From Rhabdonatronobacter sediminivivens (GTDB lineage Bacteria; Pseudomonadota; Alphaproteobacteria; Rhodobacterales; Rhodobacteraceae), in contig NZ_JACBXS010000010.1 in NCBI RefSeq assembly GCF_013415485.1, forward strand, positions 1 to 64,000: a stretch of 64,000 nucleotides of DNA. Direction: 5' to 3'. A program made the translations under genes and the position numbers. Below are positions 38,671 to 46,715 of the stretch, one piece after another. The notes below the pieces were generated by a model. The model was not told the origin of the DNA, ran no database searches, and was given only the letters and a program-made list of their open reading frames with translations. How positions within the stretch are numbered: position 1 is the stretch's first letter; each line of letters starts with the position of its first letter.

Positions 38671-41111
38671 GCGGGCCTCCAACCTTCGCCGCCCTGCGGG
38701 GCAACGGGAACGGGTATCGGCTGGCCGCCGGTGACAGGGTGCCCGGCGTCGGACCTGCGGGCAGCGGGATCAAACGGGATGCGCGTGGCCGAAGGACCGG
38801 GTTCCGGGTCAAAGGTTTCGCCAAAGGCCAGCAGATGCGCCGGGACAGCGCGTTCCCGTTCGGCCGCGCGTTCGTCGGCACGGGCGCGTCGGCGCCGCGC
38901 CGGTTCGGCGGCAAGGGCGCGCATGGTGTGATAAACGCTGGTCACGGCCAGCCCCAGAACATACAGCATGCCCACCGTCATCGGCTTTGGCTTGCTGCGA
39001 CCGGCGCGGATGTTTTCCCACACCGCACTGTCGCCAAAGATCAGATGCGCCACGGTTTCGCGCACCGCCATGGGCTGGTCCGGGTCATAGCGCACGCCCA
39101 CGACAAAGCCCTTGGCATCCTTGTCCACCGTCTTGACCTGCACCCGGACGGCGTTTTCCAGATGCGGCGAGCGGGGAAACTCGGGCGTGAAATAGAACAC
39201 CTGGCCTTCGACCAGGGCGGCCAGTTCGCGCCGGTCCTCTTCCGTGGCGGGTTGCAGCAGCAGCCGCGCGCCGCTGGTCGAGGCATTGACCACCGTGGCC
39301 TTTACAAAGGCGTAATCTTCACGCCCGATGGCGGCGATGGCGGGCGCCTCCATCGGCACCCGGGGCGAGGCGCGGCGCTGCATCCGCTCGGCGATGACGC
39401 GCAGCGCCGCCGACAGGATCAGGAAATTGAAGATCGCCCAGCCGCCGACCACCATCAGGATGGTATGGTCGCCCGGAAACAGCATCCAGCGGATCCCGGC
39501 GGCGATCACCCCCAGCCCGGCCAGCGCCCAGACGATCAGCAGCGGCTGGTAGATCGGGGTGATCACATCCTCGTCCAGAACCTCGTCCTTGGCGGTGACC
39601 TTGAACTGCGCGCCGCGCGGCTTGAACAGGGTCCGCAGCACCACGCCCGAAAGGTAAGGCGCCTGGGCGGTCTCATAGAGTTCCGAGATCAGCGGCCAGC
39701 GCACGCGGGCATAAAGCGCGTTCTGGACCATGAAACTGACCAGCATGTAGCTGGACATGTAGACCATGACCTCCTGGAACGTGGCCACGAAGATCTGCAG
39801 CCCAAAGAACAGATAGGCCAGCGGCGCCAGGATGAAGGCCATCCGCACCAGCGGGAACAGCCAGAAGGTCATGGAATTGAGGTAACAGAGCCGCTGCGTC
39901 AGGCTCAGCCCCTTGCGGCGCAGGGGGTTCTTCAGCCGCAGCAGCTGCATCATCCCCGCCGCCCAGCGCCCGCGCTGTTCGATGAAGGTGGTAAAGGTTT
40001 CCGGCTGCAACCCGGCGATCATGGCGTGATCGACGTAAAGGCTCTTCCAGCCCCGGCTGTGGATCTCCAGCGCGGTTTCGGCGTCTTCGGTGATGGTTTC
40101 CCCGGCGAAACCGCCCACATCATCCAGCGCCGCGCGCCGGATCACCGCCGCCGAGCCGCAGAAGAACGCGCCCCCCCAACGGTCCAGCCCGCGATGCCCC
40201 TGATGGTAGAACATCTCGTTTTCCGGGGGGCAATCGGCGCGCAGGCCGATATTGCGGTCGATGGGATCGGGGTTGAGGAAGAAATGCGGCGTCTGCACCA
40301 GGAACAGCTTGGGGTCCTCGACGAAATACCCCACGGTGCGGGCCAGGAAATCGCGCGACGGCACATGGTCGGCGTCGAACACCACCACCAGGTCGCCATC
40401 CAGCCGCTCCAGCGCGGCGGACATGTTCCCGGCCTTGGCGTGCTCGTTCCGCTCACGCGTGGAATAGACCACGCCCAGTTCGCGGCACAGCGCCTGCAGG
40501 TCGCGCCGCCGCTTGCGCGCGGCCTCGGCCAGCTCCGGATCGTCGGAATTGCAGCGCTGGTCAGTGCCGCCATCATCGCAGAGCACCACGGTGCGCTTTT
40601 CGGGCGGGTAATGCATGTTCCTGGCCGCCGACAGCGTGATGCTCAGCATCTCGATCGGTTCGTTATAGCTGGGCACCAGGATATCGACCGTCGGCAGGTC
40701 AGTGACGGCAACCTTGGGCGGCAGGCTGCGTTTCACCGGGTCGGCGGTGATGAAGGAGCTGATGAAGAACACGCCGATGGCATAGGTTTCCACCATGAAC
40801 AGCAGCGCCGCCGCAATGAACGAGATCGGCGCATCCACCGGCGGCAGGGTTTCCGTCAGCCGCCAGGACCAGTAGCGCATGACCACCACGCTGGCGACGG
40901 CCAGCAACAGGAAGCGCACGACAATGTTCTTCATGGTCCACGGCTTCAGCGCCGCCACAACGATCACTGCAAAGATCCCCAGCACGCCCTGTACCGCGGT
41001 CGAAGTGGGAATGCTGACCAGCAGCAGAATGGGCACCAGAACCAGCGCCCAGAGGATCACCAGAAGGATCTCTCGGGCGCGCAGTTTTCGGGTGGCAATC
41101 AGGAAACTCAT
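38667..41111 (-). CDS. bcsA: cellulose synthase catalytic subunit with PilZ domain
   Basis: BcsA polymerises UDP-glucose to cellulose and translocates it. The 814-residue inner-membrane glycosyltransferase (GT2) shows all motifs. Asp179-Asp180 lie in LCDDGG, the DxD motif is FDADHV (246-248), the base is in TED (341-343), and QRGRW (379-383) lies on the interface helix. About eight membrane helices flank the catalytic domain. The C-terminal PilZ domain has RASPR and NASTSGARLLL, so c-di-GMP should activate it, which ties cellulose to the motile/sessile switch. Start ATG 41111. It follows bcsN by 34 bp and overlaps bcsB. Confidence 0.97.
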   Translation of the reverse strand: MSFLIATRKLRAREILLVILWALVLVPILLLVSIPTSTAVQGVLGIFAVIVVAALKPWTMKNIVVRFLLLAVASVVVMRYWSWRLTETLPPVDAPISFIAAALLFMVETYAIGVFFISSFITADPVKRSLPPKVAVTDLPTVDILVPSYNEPIEMLSITLSAARNMHYPPEKRTVVLCDDGGTDQRCNSDDPELAEAARKRRRDLQALCRELGVVYSTRERNEHAKAGNMSAALERLDGDLVVVFDADHVPSRDFLARTVGYFVEDPKLFLVQTPHFFLNPDPIDRNIGLRADCPPENEMFYHQGHRGLDRWGGAFFCGSAAVIRRAALDDVGGFAGETITEDAETALEIHSRGWKSLYVDHAMIAGLQPETFTTFIEQRGRWAAGMMQLLRLKNPLRRKGLSLTQRLCYLNSMTFWLFPLVRMAFILAPLAYLFFGLQIFVATFQEVMVYMSSYMLVSFMVQNALYARVRWPLISELYETAQAPYLSGVVLRTLFKPRGAQFKVTAKDEVLDEDVITPIYQPLLIVWALAGLGVIAAGIRWMLFPGDHTILMVVGGWAIFNFLILSAALRVIAERMQRRASPRVPMEAPAIAAIGREDYAFVKATVVNASTSGARLLLQPATEEDRRELAALVEGQVFYFTPEFPRSPHLENAVRVQVKTVDKDAKGFVVGVRYDPDQPMAVRETVAHLIFGDSAVWENIRAGRSKPKPMTVGMLYVLGLAVTSVYHTMRALAAEPARRRRARADERAAERERAVPAHLLAFGETFDPEPGPSATRIPFDPAARRSDAGHPVTGGQPIPVPVAPQGGEGWRPA

Positions 41112-41145
41112 GACACATTACTCCACTTCGCTGCGGTGCGCGGGG

Positions 41146-41841
41146 TCACTGGCGTGCCCCGGACCGCGGGGTCGCCAGACCAAAGGCCGCTTCGCCGATC
41201 GGCGCCAGCGCCTGTTCGGCGCTACCCTCGATGCAATTGCGCAGCATGATGTCCAGCGCGGTGCTGCCCCGCGGCAGGGGCCGGGCGCCCGATGGGGCCC
41301 GCCGGAACGCCAGGACGCAGACAACCCCGTTGCCCATTTGCCGGGTGGTATGAACATAGCTGCCGTAACGGTCCTCGACGGTCATGAATTGCTGACCCGA
41401 GGTCGCGGCAAAGGGCGCCGGCGCGCCCCCGAAACGGGTCAGCACGTCCTCCATGACCAAGCGGTTCGGACTGGCACTGGCCGAGGTTTGCGCCCGCAGC
41501 AGGATCTTGTTCTCGCCCGCCAGGGACGTGCTGTTGGGCAGGGTGATCCGCTGCTCAAGCGCGCTGCCCAGATCGCGCTCCAGCACCAGCAATGCGTTGG
41601 AACTGTTCACATAGGCGCGCGAGGTCGGCACGATGGCGTATTGCGCAGTTGCCTCGGCGGTTTCGATCCGATCACTGGCCGGGAGGCCGAAATTGCGCTG
41701 CACCCCGGCCGTATCGCACCCGGCAACAAGCGCCACCAATGTCCCCAACGCAATCAGCGCGGCAACATGCAACCGTGTTGCCGCATGGGTACCGTGGCGC
41801 ACAACGGCACCGAATACCCCGTCACAAGAGGCTCTCGTCAT
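41146..41841 (-). CDS. bcsN: cellulose biosynthesis protein BcsN (lipoprotein)
   Basis: BcsN is an accessory protein of alphaproteobacterial cellulose operons. The 231-residue product has a lipobox at the end of a hydrophobic stretch (LIALGTLVALVAGC) and, in the mature part, FGLPASDRIETAEATAQYAIVPTSRAYVNSSNALLVLERDLGSALEQRITLPNSTSLAGENK-type wording with a second cysteine near the end (MLRNCIEGS). Only the first ATG (41841) is available, leaving a polar leader of about 25 residues before the signal; a GTG further in could be the real start. It begins the operon and its promoter should lie in the 376-bp AT-richer spacer upstream. Confidence 0.8.
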   Translation of the reverse strand: MTRASCDGVFGAVVRHGTHAATRLHVAALIALGTLVALVAGCDTAGVQRNFGLPASDRIETAEATAQYAIVPTSRAYVNSSNALLVLERDLGSALEQRITLPNSTSLAGENKILLRAQTSASASPNRLVMEDVLTRFGGAPAPFAATSGQQFMTVEDRYGSYVHTTRQMGNGVVCVLAFRRAPSGARPLPRGSTALDIMLRNCIEGSAEQALAPIGEAAFGLATPRSGARQ

Positions 41842-42217
41842 CTGCTCTGCCCTGCCCGATCAGGCACCTGGCATGCGCTTCGCCATCACGACTTTCGTGA
41901 CAACTCACACCCGCCGACACCCTTTGACTCGTTACGATTTCTTGCCTGCACGTCTTTTTTGTTTGTTGTTTGGTAGCAAATCGGCGCGTTTCAGACAACG
42001 CCGGGGATTAAGGTCGCCTCAAAAGTTAATGAAGATAAAGCATTTTCGCCACAGTGATCTCTTTCGCGCAAACCGGCGAAGGGGTGGGCGGCGGGGTCCA
42101 CGGCCCTGCGGCGCAACAATCTGTTGGGCAGCATGGCCCGGGGCACCCCCATATGCGCCAGGCCCGGGCCCTGCATGATCGCCAGATCACCCAGCGCCCG
42201 GGCCTGGCGCCACTGCG
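41842..42217. other. 376-bp spacer upstream of bcsN, without a gene
   Basis: This region lies between the bcsN start and the hpf stop, both on the minus strand. It is AT-richer near bcsN (TTTTTTGTTTGTTGTTTGG, 41957-41975) and is the probable cellulose-operon promoter region. It also holds a perfect 15-bp inverted repeat (42155-42169 / 42196-42210) close to the hpf end. A short minus-strand frame (41991-42176, 61 codons) exists but is not convincing. Confidence 0.5.
42155..42210 (-). terminator. 15-bp inverted repeat just after hpf
   Basis: GCGCCAGGCCCGGGC (42155-42169) pairs exactly with GCCCGGGCCTGGCGC (42196-42210) around a 26-base loop. It begins 8 bases past the hpf stop on the minus strand. 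There is no T-tract, so it could terminate only weakly; it may instead fold at the 3' end of the hpf mRNA. Confidence 0.45.
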
Positions 42218-42535
42218 TCAGCGGCGTTGACGCAGCTTGCCCAGTTCCGTGTCAAGAACGTTGCGCAGCTTGTCCACCGCGCCCGAAACGGCCGAGGTGA
42301 TATTGTCCGCATCATGGGTGGCCGACAGCGGCGCACGCCCCTGCAACCGGGCCTCGACCATGCAACGCTTGTCATCGGGGCCGGATTTATGGGCGTTCTG
42401 GTCCTGCAGATGCACCTCGATCCGCGTGATCGACTGGGACACCGCATCCAGCTTCGACTTGACCACCGATTCGACCATCTGCACCACATCCTGGCGCCCC
42501 TGGATGGTGTTGTCCGTATTTACCTGAATCTGCAT
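42218..42535 (-). CDS. short HPF/RaiA-type ribosome-associated protein
   Basis: A 105-residue basic protein with the HPF/YfiA fold: residues 1-60 (MQIQVNTDNTIQGRQDVVQMVESVVKSKLDAVSQSITRIEVHLQDQN) and the helix DADNITSAVSGAVDKLRNVLDTELGKLRQ. Family members bind stalled or hibernating ribosomes in stationary phase. It lacks the C-terminal dimerisation domain of long HPF and differs from a classical YfiA in having almost no tail. It is downstream of folA on the same strand (gap 37 bp), which may be co-transcribed with it. Confidence 0.8.
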   Translation of the reverse strand: MQIQVNTDNTIQGRQDVVQMVESVVKSKLDAVSQSITRIEVHLQDQNAHKSGPDDKRCMVEARLQGRAPLSATHDADNITSAVSGAVDKLRNVLDTELGKLRQRR

Positions 42536-42572
42536 ACCTTCGGATCCTTTGGGATTTCATGATCCCGCAGCG

Positions 42573-43079
42573 CTATTCCCTTCCCGGCGCCGGGACAAGA
42601 GGGCGGCGCAGATACTCATGCGCCACGCAGACCGGAGGCACCTCGCGCAGCGGGAAGCTGCCCACCAGCGCCCATTCGCGCAGATCGAACTCCGGAAAGA
42701 ACGTATCCGCCCCGGCAATGTCGATCTCCACCTCGGTCACGACCAGCCGCTCTGCAAGAGGCATCAGCGCGGCATAGATGCGCGCGCCACCCACACCATA
42801 GACCCGCGCATGTCCGGCGCGCTGCGCTTCGGCCAGGGCAGCGTCAATGCTCGCCACCACCGCCTGTGGCCCCTCAAGCGCGGTCGAGGACACCACGATG
42901 TTATGGCGGCGCGGCAGCGGACGGCGCGGGAGGCTCTCCCATGTCCGCCGCCCCATGATCAGCGCCCCGCCCAGGGTCTCGCGCTGGAAGAAGGCCAGAT
43001 CCTCGGGCGCGTGCCAGGGGATTGCCCCCCCCAGCCCGATCGCCCCGTTCCGGCCCCGGGCGACCACAAGGCTCAGCAT
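42573..43079 (-). CDS. folA: dihydrofolate reductase
   Basis: DHFR regenerates tetrahydrofolate after thymidylate synthase oxidises it. The 168-residue protein from ATG 43079 (MLSLVVARGRNGAIG) has the conserved catalytic acid Asp27 (PWHAPEDLAFF), NADPH-site IMGRRTWESLPRRPLPRRHNIVVSS, and YGVGGARIYAALMPLAERLVVTEV with the C-terminal strand. The larger upstream-open frame is not coding. It lies after thyA on the same strand with a 103-bp spacer that contains G-tract element B. Confidence 0.95.
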   Translation of the reverse strand: MLSLVVARGRNGAIGLGGAIPWHAPEDLAFFQRETLGGALIMGRRTWESLPRRPLPRRHNIVVSSTALEGPQAVVASIDAALAEAQRAGHARVYGVGGARIYAALMPLAERLVVTEVEIDIAGADTFFPEFDLREWALVGSFPLREVPPVCVAHEYLRRPLVPAPGRE

Positions 43080-43102
43080 GCGCCCCCTCCTGCGAAGCAC
43101 CA

Positions 43103-43181
43103 CCGCCCGTCCCCCCCCGCCCGGCGCGGGCGCAAGGGTGGGTGGGTGGGGCGCCCGGGCCGGGCGGGGGGGGACGGGCGG
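43103..43181. repeat. 31-bp inverted repeat with a four-G-tract loop, element B
   Basis: Outer arms 43103-43124 and 43160-43181 are a perfect 22-bp inverted repeat with eight consecutive C/G in the middle. Inward extension through 43133/43151 adds eight further pairs and one mismatch (30 of 31). The loop, 43134-43150, holds GGGTGGGTGGGTGGG followed by another G (43136-43151 in all), a G-quadruplex motif on the plus strand. It lies wholly between the thyA stop and the folA start. Confidence 0.85.
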
Positions 43182-43182
43182 A

Positions 43183-43962
43183 TCACACCGCCACCGGGGC
43201 GCGGATCGCCGGATGCGGGTCATAGCCGGTGATCTCGAAATCGTCATAGCGGAACTCCAGGATATCCCGGACGTCGCGCCGAAACCGCAACTGCGGCAAG
43301 GGGCGCGGGCTACGCGACAGTTGCGTCTGCACCTGCTCCATATGGTTGGAATAGATATGCGCATCGCCGATGGCATGCACGAAATCCCCGGGCCGGTAGC
43401 CGGTGACATGGGCCAGCATCATCTGCAACGCGGCATAAGAGGCGATGTTGAACGGCACCCCCAGAAACATGTCCGCCGAACGCTGGTAAAGCTGCAGATG
43501 CAGCCGCCCGCCCAGCACCCGGACCTGCCACATGGTATGGCAGGGCGGCAATGCCATCTGCGGCACATCCACCGGGTTCCAGGCAGAAACGATCATCCGG
43601 CGGCTGTCGGGGGTGGTGCGGATGGTATCGACCAGCGCGGTGATCTGATCCATGCCCCCGAAATCACGCCACTGCTTGCCATAGACCGGTCCCAGATCGC
43701 CGTTGTCATCGGCCCATTCATCCCAGATCGATACGCCATTGCGCTGCAGATAGCCGATATTCGTATCGCCCGACAGGAACCACAGCAGCTCGTGCAGGAC
43801 TGATTTCAGATGCACCTTCTTGGTGGTTACCAGCGGAAACCCCTGCTCCAGCGGGTAGCGCATCTGCAGTCCGAAATACGACAGCGTGCCCGTGCCGGTC
43901 CGATCATCCGAAGGCACGCCGTCCCGCAGGATCAACCGCAAGGCATCCAGATAGGTTTGCAT
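43183..43962 (-). CDS. thyA: thymidylate synthase
   Basis: ThyA methylates dUMP to dTMP using methylene-tetrahydrofolate. The 259-residue protein from ATG 43962 ([15 protein letters not shown]) shows [45 protein letters not shown] and the nucleophile Cys141 in [36 protein letters not shown], the nucleotide-binding block, and the [10 protein letters not shown] and [14 protein letters not shown] stretches also fit. It sits upstream of folA in the usual thyA-folA order and is divergent from the glyoxalase gene. Length fits the short bacterial form. Confidence 0.97.
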   Translation of the reverse strand: MQTYLDALRLILRDGVPSDDRTGTGTLSYFGLQMRYPLEQGFPLVTTKKVHLKSVLHELLWFLSGDTNIGYLQRNGVSIWDEWADDNGDLGPVYGKQWRDFGGMDQITALVDTIRTTPDSRRMIVSAWNPVDVPQMALPPCHTMWQVRVLGGRLHLQLYQRSADMFLGVPFNIASYAALQMMLAHVTGYRPGDFVHAIGDAHIYSNHMEQVQTQLSRSPRPLPQLRFRRDVRDILEFRYDDFEITGYDPHPAIRAPVAV

Positions 43963-44077
43963 GGCGTCCCCCGGCCTGTCGTTCCAGCCTTGTTTAGCGA
44001 CAGCAGGCGTTGCTCTGCAACCGGGAACCGCCCTTGCCTCGCGCCCGCGCCCGGATAGACTCCTTTGGGCACGCACC

Positions 44078-44105
44078 GCCATGAACGAGAAAGAGAGAGA
44101 GAACG
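44078..44105 (+). repeat. GA-rich ribosome-binding stretch of the glyoxalase gene
   Basis: The bases before the ATG read AAAGAGAGAGAGAACGACC, a run of alternating G and A. It contains no perfect AGGAGG, yet offers multiple overlapping purine-rich sites with good spacing to ATG 44110. This could arise by slippage and may modulate translation; it is a simple repeat, not a coding feature. Confidence 0.4.
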
Positions 44106-44109
44106 ACCG

Positions 44110-44532
44110 ATGAAATACCTGCACACGATGGTCCGGGTTCTGGACCTGGAGAAATCCATGGACTTCTACAGGCTTCTGGGGCTGGAGGAAACGCGCCGAT
44201 ACGAGAATGACCAGGGCCGTTTCACGCTGGTCTTCATGGCGCCCCCTGGCCAGCCCGAATGCCCGATCGAGCTGACCTGGAACTGGGACGGGGATGACGG
44301 CCTGCCCTCGGACAGCCGGCATTTCGGCCATATTGCCTATGCGGTCGAGGACATTTACGCGATCTGCCAGCACCTGATGGACAATGGCGTGACCATCAAC
44401 CGCCCCCCGCGCGACGGGCGCATGGCCTTTGTGCGCTCTCCGGACAATATCTCCATCGAATTGCTGCAGCAGGGCAATGCGCTGGAGCCGCGCGAACCCT
44501 GGGCCAGCATGGGGAATACCGGCCACTGGTGA
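44110..44532 (+). CDS. gloA: glyoxalase I (VOC family lactoylglutathione lyase)
   Basis: GloA isomerises the hemithioacetal of methylglyoxal and glutathione to lactoylglutathione. The 140-residue VOC-fold protein keeps the four metal ligands of bacterial glyoxalase I: His5 ([17 protein letters not shown]), Glu54 (IELTWNWDG), His74 ([11 protein letters not shown]) and Glu117 (ISIELLQQG). Residues after 120 are a short tail. ATG 44110 is chosen because it fits homologue N-termini. It is divergent from thyA and convergent with the AAA ATPase gene (22 bp). Confidence 0.9.
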   Translation: MKYLHTMVRVLDLEKSMDFYRLLGLEETRRYENDQGRFTLVFMAPPGQPECPIELTWNWDGDDGLPSDSRHFGHIAYAVEDIYAICQHLMDNGVTINRPPRDGRMAFVRSPDNISIELLQQGNALEPREPWASMGNTGHW

Positions 44533-44553
44533 CACAGCCGTGCCGGGGTTCCC

Positions 44554-45390
44554 TCAGGGCGGGGGCGCCCCGGCGCTGAAGAACAGCCCGTCATCCAGCA
44601 CCGCCTGCACCGTCGCCCGGCGCACCATGGGCTGCTGTTCGGCAAAGGCGTAGGTCAACGACAGGTCGCAGAGCTGGTTGACCAGCCGCGGCACCCCGCC
44701 GGTGGCACTGTGCACCAGATCGGCGGCCTGTCGGCTGAAGGTCGAGGGCTGCCCGCCCGCCACCCGCAGGCGATGCGCGACATAGCCGGCAACCGTGTCC
44801 TGATCCATCACCGGAATATGGTAGTTGGCCGCCACACGCTGGGCGAACTGGATCAGCTCGGGGCGGCGCACCATGTCGCGCAACTCGGGCTGGCCAACCA
44901 GGAACAGCTGCAGCACATCCTCCTTGCCGATATTGATGTTGGTGAGCATGCGCAGCTCTTCCAGCGCCTCCAGGCTGAGGTTCTGCGCCTCGTCGATGAT
45001 CAGGACGACCCGGCGCCCTTCGTTGTATTCGTTGATGAAGAACTCGCGCACCCTGCGAAAGGTGCGTTCATCGCCGGTGCTCTGGTTCGCCAGTTCGGGC
45101 AGCAGCCATTGCAGGATGTCGCGCGTGCCCGGGCGGGTGTTGGTGACCATCGAAAGGGTCACATCCTCGTCCAGATCCTCAACGAAATACTGCAGCAGCA
45201 ATGTCTTGCCGGATCCGATTTCGCCGGTCAGCAGGGTGATGGGGGCATGGGTGTTCAGCCCGTATTGCAGCATCGCATAGGCGCCACGATGCGCATCTGT
45301 CCAGTACAGGAACTCCGGGTCAGGCGTCAGGGCGAAGGGACGCTGCGCAAAGCCGAAGAAATCCAGATAGGATGCGAGTCTGCTTGCCAT
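44554..45390 (-). CDS. ExeA/XrtA-associated type AAA ATPase
   Basis: A 278-residue P-loop ATPase with Walker A GEIGSGKT (Lys62), Walker B VVLIIDEAQNLSLEALEELRML (Asp133-Glu134), a sensor stretch FLVGQPELRDMVRRPELIQFAQRVAANYHIPVMDQDTVAGYVAHRLRVAGG and the C-terminal helical part (ATGGVPRLVNQLCDLSLTYAFAEQQ). This is the ExeA/GspA-like family found next to polysaccharide-export and PEP-CTERM loci. It probably provides ATP-dependent control or assembly of an exopolysaccharide system; the ExoY-type transferase starts 547 bp away, in divergent orientation. No peptidoglycan-binding domain is present. Confidence 0.85.
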   Translation of the reverse strand: MASRLASYLDFFGFAQRPFALTPDPEFLYWTDAHRGAYAMLQYGLNTHAPITLLTGEIGSGKTLLLQYFVEDLDEDVTLSMVTNTRPGTRDILQWLLPELANQSTGDERTFRRVREFFINEYNEGRRVVLIIDEAQNLSLEALEELRMLTNINIGKEDVLQLFLVGQPELRDMVRRPELIQFAQRVAANYHIPVMDQDTVAGYVAHRLRVAGGQPSTFSRQAADLVHSATGGVPRLVNQLCDLSLTYAFAEQQPMVRRATVQAVLDDGLFFSAGAPPP

Positions 45391-45937
45391 CAGCGGGTAC
45401 GCCGTTGTTCGGAGGTGCGGTTCATTGGGGAGGGTCTATAGGGCAAGGATGGCGAAAGTTGAAACAAATCCGGGCAGGAAGATGGTCAACGCGCTCCACG
45501 GTCGCGCGAAAACGCATGTTGCCGGGCCGGGCAGAGGCAAGTAGTTTCAACGCATCGGGGCCTGAATTTTCCATCACGTTGATTCGCGCATTTCTGAGAA
45601 CTCATCCCTGAATTTACTAAAGATAAAGGCAATTCAACCCAGGGTTGTGGGGCAAACAAGACCACCCTTGCCCGGTCAATTTGACGCGCATGGGCGACAA
45701 AAGCGGTTACCACATAACAATTTGATTTTATTTAAAAATATAGGGTTTCCTGCAGCGAAACTATTTGTTCCGATCACATCTCGCCGACACCCATTTCCTT
45801 TTGTCTAAAATTGGGCACATAACCAATTCGTAACCATGCTCAAACGGCACTCGCATTACGAATGACGGCGCTGCGGGCTCTCATGAACCCAACCGCCGTG
45901 GCTCGTGCTTGGCCGGACTCTGCGCTCTGATCGGTGA
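45391..45937. other. 547-bp AT-rich divergent control region
   Basis: This is the largest gap in the window and is markedly less GC-rich than its neighbours, with a run TTTGATTTTATTTAAAAATA (45722-45741). It separates the ATPase gene (minus) from the exoY-like gene (plus), so both promoters should lie here. A perfect 6+1+6 palindrome CAACCCAGGGTTG occurs at 45635-45647 and is a possible operator. No ORF beyond 80 codons looks coding. Confidence 0.5.
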
Positions 45938-46636
45938 ATGATAATGATGATGATGACGCTCCACTTCCATAGCCTTCCGCAGCTGGAACGCGGCGAGACG
46001 CCCGCGGAAACGGCGCGTGGGTTTCGTCTCTATCGTCATGTCCTGAAGCGCCTCCTTGACCTTGTGTTCATCGCCCTTGCTCTGCCGGTAGTATTGCCCG
46101 TTATGGTGATTGTTGCGGCGGCATTGTGGCGCGAAGGAGGCAATCCGTTCTATGCGCAAAAAAGACTGGGGCAGAACGGCCGCGTCTTCTGGGTCTGGAA
46201 GTTCCGGACCATGGTGCGCGATGCTGACCGGGTGCTCGCTGATATCCTGAACGCCAACCCCGCCCTGCGGGATGAATGGGATCGCACGCAGAAGCTGCGC
46301 CAGGATCCGCGTGTCACGCCGCTGGGCCGGCTGCTGCGCCAGACCTCGCTGGATGAGTTGCCGCAACTCTTCAACGTGCTGCGTGGCGATATGAGCCTGG
46401 TCGGCCCGCGCCCCATGCTGCCCGAGCAGCTTCCCCTCTACGGCCATTATGCGCCCAGCTATTTCGCCCTGCGCCCCGGCCTGACCGGCCTGTGGCAGGT
46501 GTCCGAACGCAACGAGGCCGCGTTCATTCGCCGCGCCGAACTGGACGCCATCTATGAACGCGATGTCAGCTTTACCCGCGACCTGTCGGTGCTGGCCGCC
46601 ACCGTGACCGTGGTGCTGCGCGGGACCGGATGCTGA
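45938..46636 (+). CDS. exoY: undecaprenyl-phosphate sugar phosphotransferase (ExoY type)
   Basis: This enzyme starts exopolysaccharide repeat units by moving a sugar-phosphate to the lipid carrier. The 232-residue protein has a membrane helix (LLDLVFIALALPVVLPVMVIVAAALW) and then the bacterial sugar-transferase core: FWVWKFRTMVRDADRV, TSLDELPQLFNVLRGDMSLVGPRPMLPEQ and RPGLTGLWQVSERN. It ends with DLSVLAATVTVVLRGTGC. Several ATG codons (45938-45956) could start it; GGTGA precedes the first. No polymerase or flippase is in the window, so the other polysaccharide genes are elsewhere. The symbol is by family resemblance; the sugar is unknown. Confidence 0.85.
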   Translation: MIMMMMTLHFHSLPQLERGETPAETARGFRLYRHVLKRLLDLVFIALALPVVLPVMVIVAAALWREGGNPFYAQKRLGQNGRVFWVWKFRTMVRDADRVLADILNANPALRDEWDRTQKLRQDPRVTPLGRLLRQTSLDELPQLFNVLRGDMSLVGPRPMLPEQLPLYGHYAPSYFALRPGLTGLWQVSERNEAAFIRRAELDAIYERDVSFTRDLSVLAATVTVVLRGTGC

Positions 46637-46715
46637 CCCGCGCATTGCGTGGAATTTACCGGGCGGCGATCGTTCGGCCTTGCAGCCTGCGCCGGGACCG
46701 GTCAGACCTTCGGGC

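Noticed and set aside
41991..42176. 61-codon minus-strand frame with a faint DUF1127-like string (LAHMGVPRAML)
   Set aside because: It starts inside the loop of the inverted repeat, has no ribosome binding site and the resemblance covers only about 10 residues.
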